A DNA stretch of 30,986 bases, from contig JASEFB010000006.1 of the NCBI GenBank assembly GCA_030019325.1, forward strand, positions 1 to 30,986, written 5' to 3'. Made by a program: the position numbers and the translations under genes. Within the stretch, counting starts at the first letter, position 1. Each line of letters begins with the position of its first letter. Below are positions 29,527-30,986 of the stretch, in pieces. A model generated the notes under the pieces. That model had not been told where the DNA came from, searched no databases, and saw only the letters and a list, made by a program, of their open reading frames with translations. Source of the DNA: an archaeon (GTDB taxonomy: Archaea; Halobacteriota; Syntropharchaeia; Alkanophagales; Methanospirareceae).

Positions 29527-30420
29527 CTAAGGAAAAGATCGCAAGAATTTGTTTAAAATATTATTCGATTGGATATGCTCACTCAGAATATCTTTCACCG
29601 TCTGTTCGTCTTTTGGCTTGTATATTTTCTTCTTGTATCTCCTTCTTATCCCATATTCGCATTCTAAAAGACCTTTTCCCTCTAAATCATGCAAAAGGGG
29701 ATATATTGTTCCGGTGCTTAGCGAGACATTAAAACTCTTTTGAATACATTTTATTATATCAGTGCCACACATTTTCTTCTTTAAGATCAGTGCCAGTACA
29801 ATCATGTCTAAATAATTCTTCACAAATCGCACCATATATTTCTCCGCAATGTTATTTGCGGTTTGTAATAGTATAGATGAAGGCATGCCTACATCGCTGT
29901 CATCAGTGGTTAAAATTATCTTATCGTGATATTTCATTAGTGTTTTACTCATTTCCGGCTTTAGCTCCTCGAGGTTATAACTACATAATATGTTATATGC
30001 ACCGGGGTCTGTCTCACATAAATCATTTAAATAATTTTCCCTCTTGACATAATCAGTATATCTTCTGTAAAGAGTTTCTCTCCCTATAACTCTATGTTGT
30101 TGTTCTTCTTCTTCTTCTTCAATAGAGTAACCACCAAAGGTAGAAACATCTATGACTACTCTTGCTTTACTATGTGTGCTGAGCTTCCCCATCTCCTCTG
30201 GACGATACGTAACAATATCAACTTTTAAATTTTCTATTTCTAACTCCTCTTTCACCAACTCCTCTTCCGCCGTCACGTAAATAACCTTTTCTCTTTCGGA
30301 TGCGGAGGCAATGAAAGGCATCTGAACTGCATATTTGTTTATGTTTGAAGCATACAGGTGTAATAAATGCCCTAAGTTTTTCCCCCCATCACCAGAGAAA
30401 ATAGCGTCGAAGTTCTTCAT
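29527..30420 (-). CDS. MEDS-like - PadR-like winged-helix regulator next to gas vesicle genes
   Basis: A 297-aa regulator. Residues 10-180 resemble a MEDS/RecA-like sensory domain (GHLLHLYASNINKYAVQMPFIASASEREKVIYVTAEEELV; ARVVIDVSTFGGY). Residues 200-280 form a PadR-like winged helix (MIVLALILKKKMCGTDIIKCIQKSF, GTIYPLLHDLEGKGLLE, RRRYKKKIYKPKDEQ). The wing has a basic run. The layout matches the C-terminal part of the response regulator at 18377-19612, here without the receiver. It stands at the head of the gas vesicle cluster and is divergent from the gene pair with the copied gvpA promoter, so it is the best candidate to control both. A poly-Glu stretch (about 101-107) comes from a CTT/TTC triplet run on the plus strand. 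Confidence 0.75.
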   Translation of the reverse strand: MKNFDAIFSGDGGKNLGHLLHLYASNINKYAVQMPFIASASEREKVIYVTAEEELVKEELEIENLKVDIVTYRPEEMGKLSTHSKARVVIDVSTFGGYSIEEEEEEQQHRVIGRETLYRRYTDYVKRENYLNDLCETDPGAYNILCSYNLEELKPEMSKTLMKYHDKIILTTDDSDVGMPSSILLQTANNIAEKYMVRFVKNYLDMIVLALILKKKMCGTDIIKCIQKSFNVSLSTGTIYPLLHDLEGKGLLECEYGIRRRYKKKIYKPKDEQTVKDILSEHIQSNNILNKFLRSFP

Positions 30421-30458
30421 TTTTCTACTCCGCTTAAATTATAGTTGAGTTCGATGTA

Positions 30459-30504
30459 TAAAAAACATATGTACTTCACCTCTGTAAAAAGCATATGCTT
30501 TACA
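30459..30504. promoter_or_regulatory. Two CATATG-centred sites, one in a near-perfect inverted repeat
   Basis: AAAACATATGTAC (CATATG at 30466-30471) and TGTAAAAAGCATATGCTTTACA (30483-30504; AAGCATATGCTT is perfect) lie 26 bases apart centre to centre, just upstream of the regulator's TATA box (TTTTTTATACAT on the minus strand, about 30453-30464). They look like an operator for autoregulation in the divergent region. Confidence 0.5.
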
Positions 30505-30530
30505 CATGGGAAAAATACTGTGAAAAAGGA

Positions 30531-30569
30531 TTTATATCAAATCCCGCTATAATCGAAATCCTTTTGAAT
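30531..30569 (+). promoter_or_regulatory. Copy of the gvpA promoter driving the right-edge gene pair
   Basis: All 39 bases are identical to the gvpA promoter at 25112-25150 (there on the minus strand). The identity ends abruptly at both sides. It lies 53 bases ahead of the ATG at 30622, and AAAAGGAGGTG at 30602-30612 provides the ribosome site. Confidence 0.75.
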
Positions 30570-30621
30570 GTAGACTTCTTATCCAAAGTTTGAAATTAAA
30601 GAAAAGGAGGTGATGTAGATT

Positions 30622-30738
30622 ATGGTGACAATAAGAGAAAAAAAAGAATTGATGGCTAAGTATGCAGAAGATTTTCGTGAAGCCGTTAAGGAGAAAGAAG
30701 AGAATACCAATAGATATATAAAAGAGTTTTATGGGTAG
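30622..30738 (+). CDS. 38-aa charged peptide under a gvpA-type promoter
   Basis: A 38-codon gene (MVTIREKKELMAKYAEDFRE start, YIKEFYG end) with a strong AGGAGGTG ribosome site and the copied gvpA promoter. It is helical and charged with no membrane part. The end resembles that of the 57-aa protein beside gvpA. Not recognised as a family; the regulatory context suggests a gas vesicle accessory role. Confidence 0.6.
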   Translation: MVTIREKKELMAKYAEDFREAVKEKEENTNRYIKEFYG

Positions 30739-30768
30739 TCTGATAGGGGTATAGCGAGGTGTGAAAAA

Positions 30769-30986
30769 ATGGTTACACGAGAAGCAAAAAGTGGAGGAAG
30801 GCTGGTAGTGGAATTGGATGATTCAACGTATAGAGCGATAGCAGGTAAGATACTCAGTCTCTTACCTCCTCATGTGTATGTTTCACCTGAAAGAACAACA
30901 AGTGAGGCGGGTAAAAAAGTGGTCAGGCTGTGGAGCAGATACCCGGGAGCTGCGAAAAAAGCAGTTCAAAAGGCATTGGGTGAATT
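30769..30986 (+). CDS. Partial gene of unknown function, runs off the right edge
   Basis: Seventy-two codons are visible from the ATG; GAGGTG at 30757-30762 is well spaced. The protein starts MVTREAKSGGRLVVELDDST, then a segment LSLLPPHVYVSPERTTSEAG and a basic RLWSRYPGAAKKAVQKAL. No family can be named from this part. It follows the 38-aa gene by 30 bases and shares its gvpA-type promoter, so it may encode a further vesicle or surface component. Confidence 0.6.
   Translation, partial: MVTREAKSGGRLVVELDDSTYRAIAGKILSLLPPHVYVSPERTTSEAGKKVVRLWSRYPGAAKKAVQKALGE

Overview
This window looks like a piece of a euryarchaeal chromosome from the methanogen/ANME/alkane-oxidiser side of the Archaea. The support is a Fae-Hps fusion enzyme, a probable methanogenesis marker protein 6, an archaeal MptE (methanopterin pathway), a two-domain Cdc48 ATPase, an archaeal DUF424 protein, AT-rich TATA boxes and several genes without a Shine-Dalgarno site. 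An ANME-1 or Syntrophoarchaeia-like source is my best guess from gene content only; no mcr or rRNA gene is present to settle it.

Left part (1-11.8 kb): a eukaryote-type (GT3) glycogen synthase that runs in from the left edge and seems to carry an in-frame stop, a GT-A glycosyltransferase, a small winged-helix protein, a methyltransferase, an MscS channel, an ArsB/NhaD-type transporter, a half-size MFS protein with a small partner, a CoA-disulfide-reductase-like flavoprotein, a DsrE protein, mptE and an RCK-DHH protein. The mptE gene holds a small palindromic repeat that is translated in frame; three more copies of this repeat lie between genes.

Middle (11.9-22.3 kb): DUF424, tRNA-Ile(GAT), a C1 cluster (marker protein 6, a 96-aa unknown, Fae-Hps, a 209-aa unknown), then the most unexpected locus: a protein with the core-binding and RpoN-box parts of bacterial sigma-54, translationally coupled to a GIY-YIG nuclease-like protein. 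Next come a REC-PAS-histidine kinase interrupted by a frameshift at a (GA)8 tract, a REC/MEDS-like/winged-helix regulator, and Cdc48. Relics of decayed copies (a kinase tail, a Cdc48 tail, a RelE-like toxin stub with an intact antitoxin-like gene) show that this section has been rearranged.

Right part (22.6-31 kb): a gas vesicle cluster, mostly on the minus strand: a MEDS-like/winged-helix regulator, a two-TM protein, gvpF/L, gvpG, a divergent GvpA-family (J/M-like) gene, a tandem Get3/ArsA ATPase, a 78-aa charged protein, gvpA, a 57-aa helical protein, gvpN and gvpO. A 39-bp sequence identical to the gvpA promoter drives a plus-strand gene pair at the right edge, so the two units are probably co-regulated. 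The Get3-like ATPase and the small charged helical proteins are candidates for new gas-vesicle assembly factors. No gvpK was seen, so the cluster may continue outside the window.
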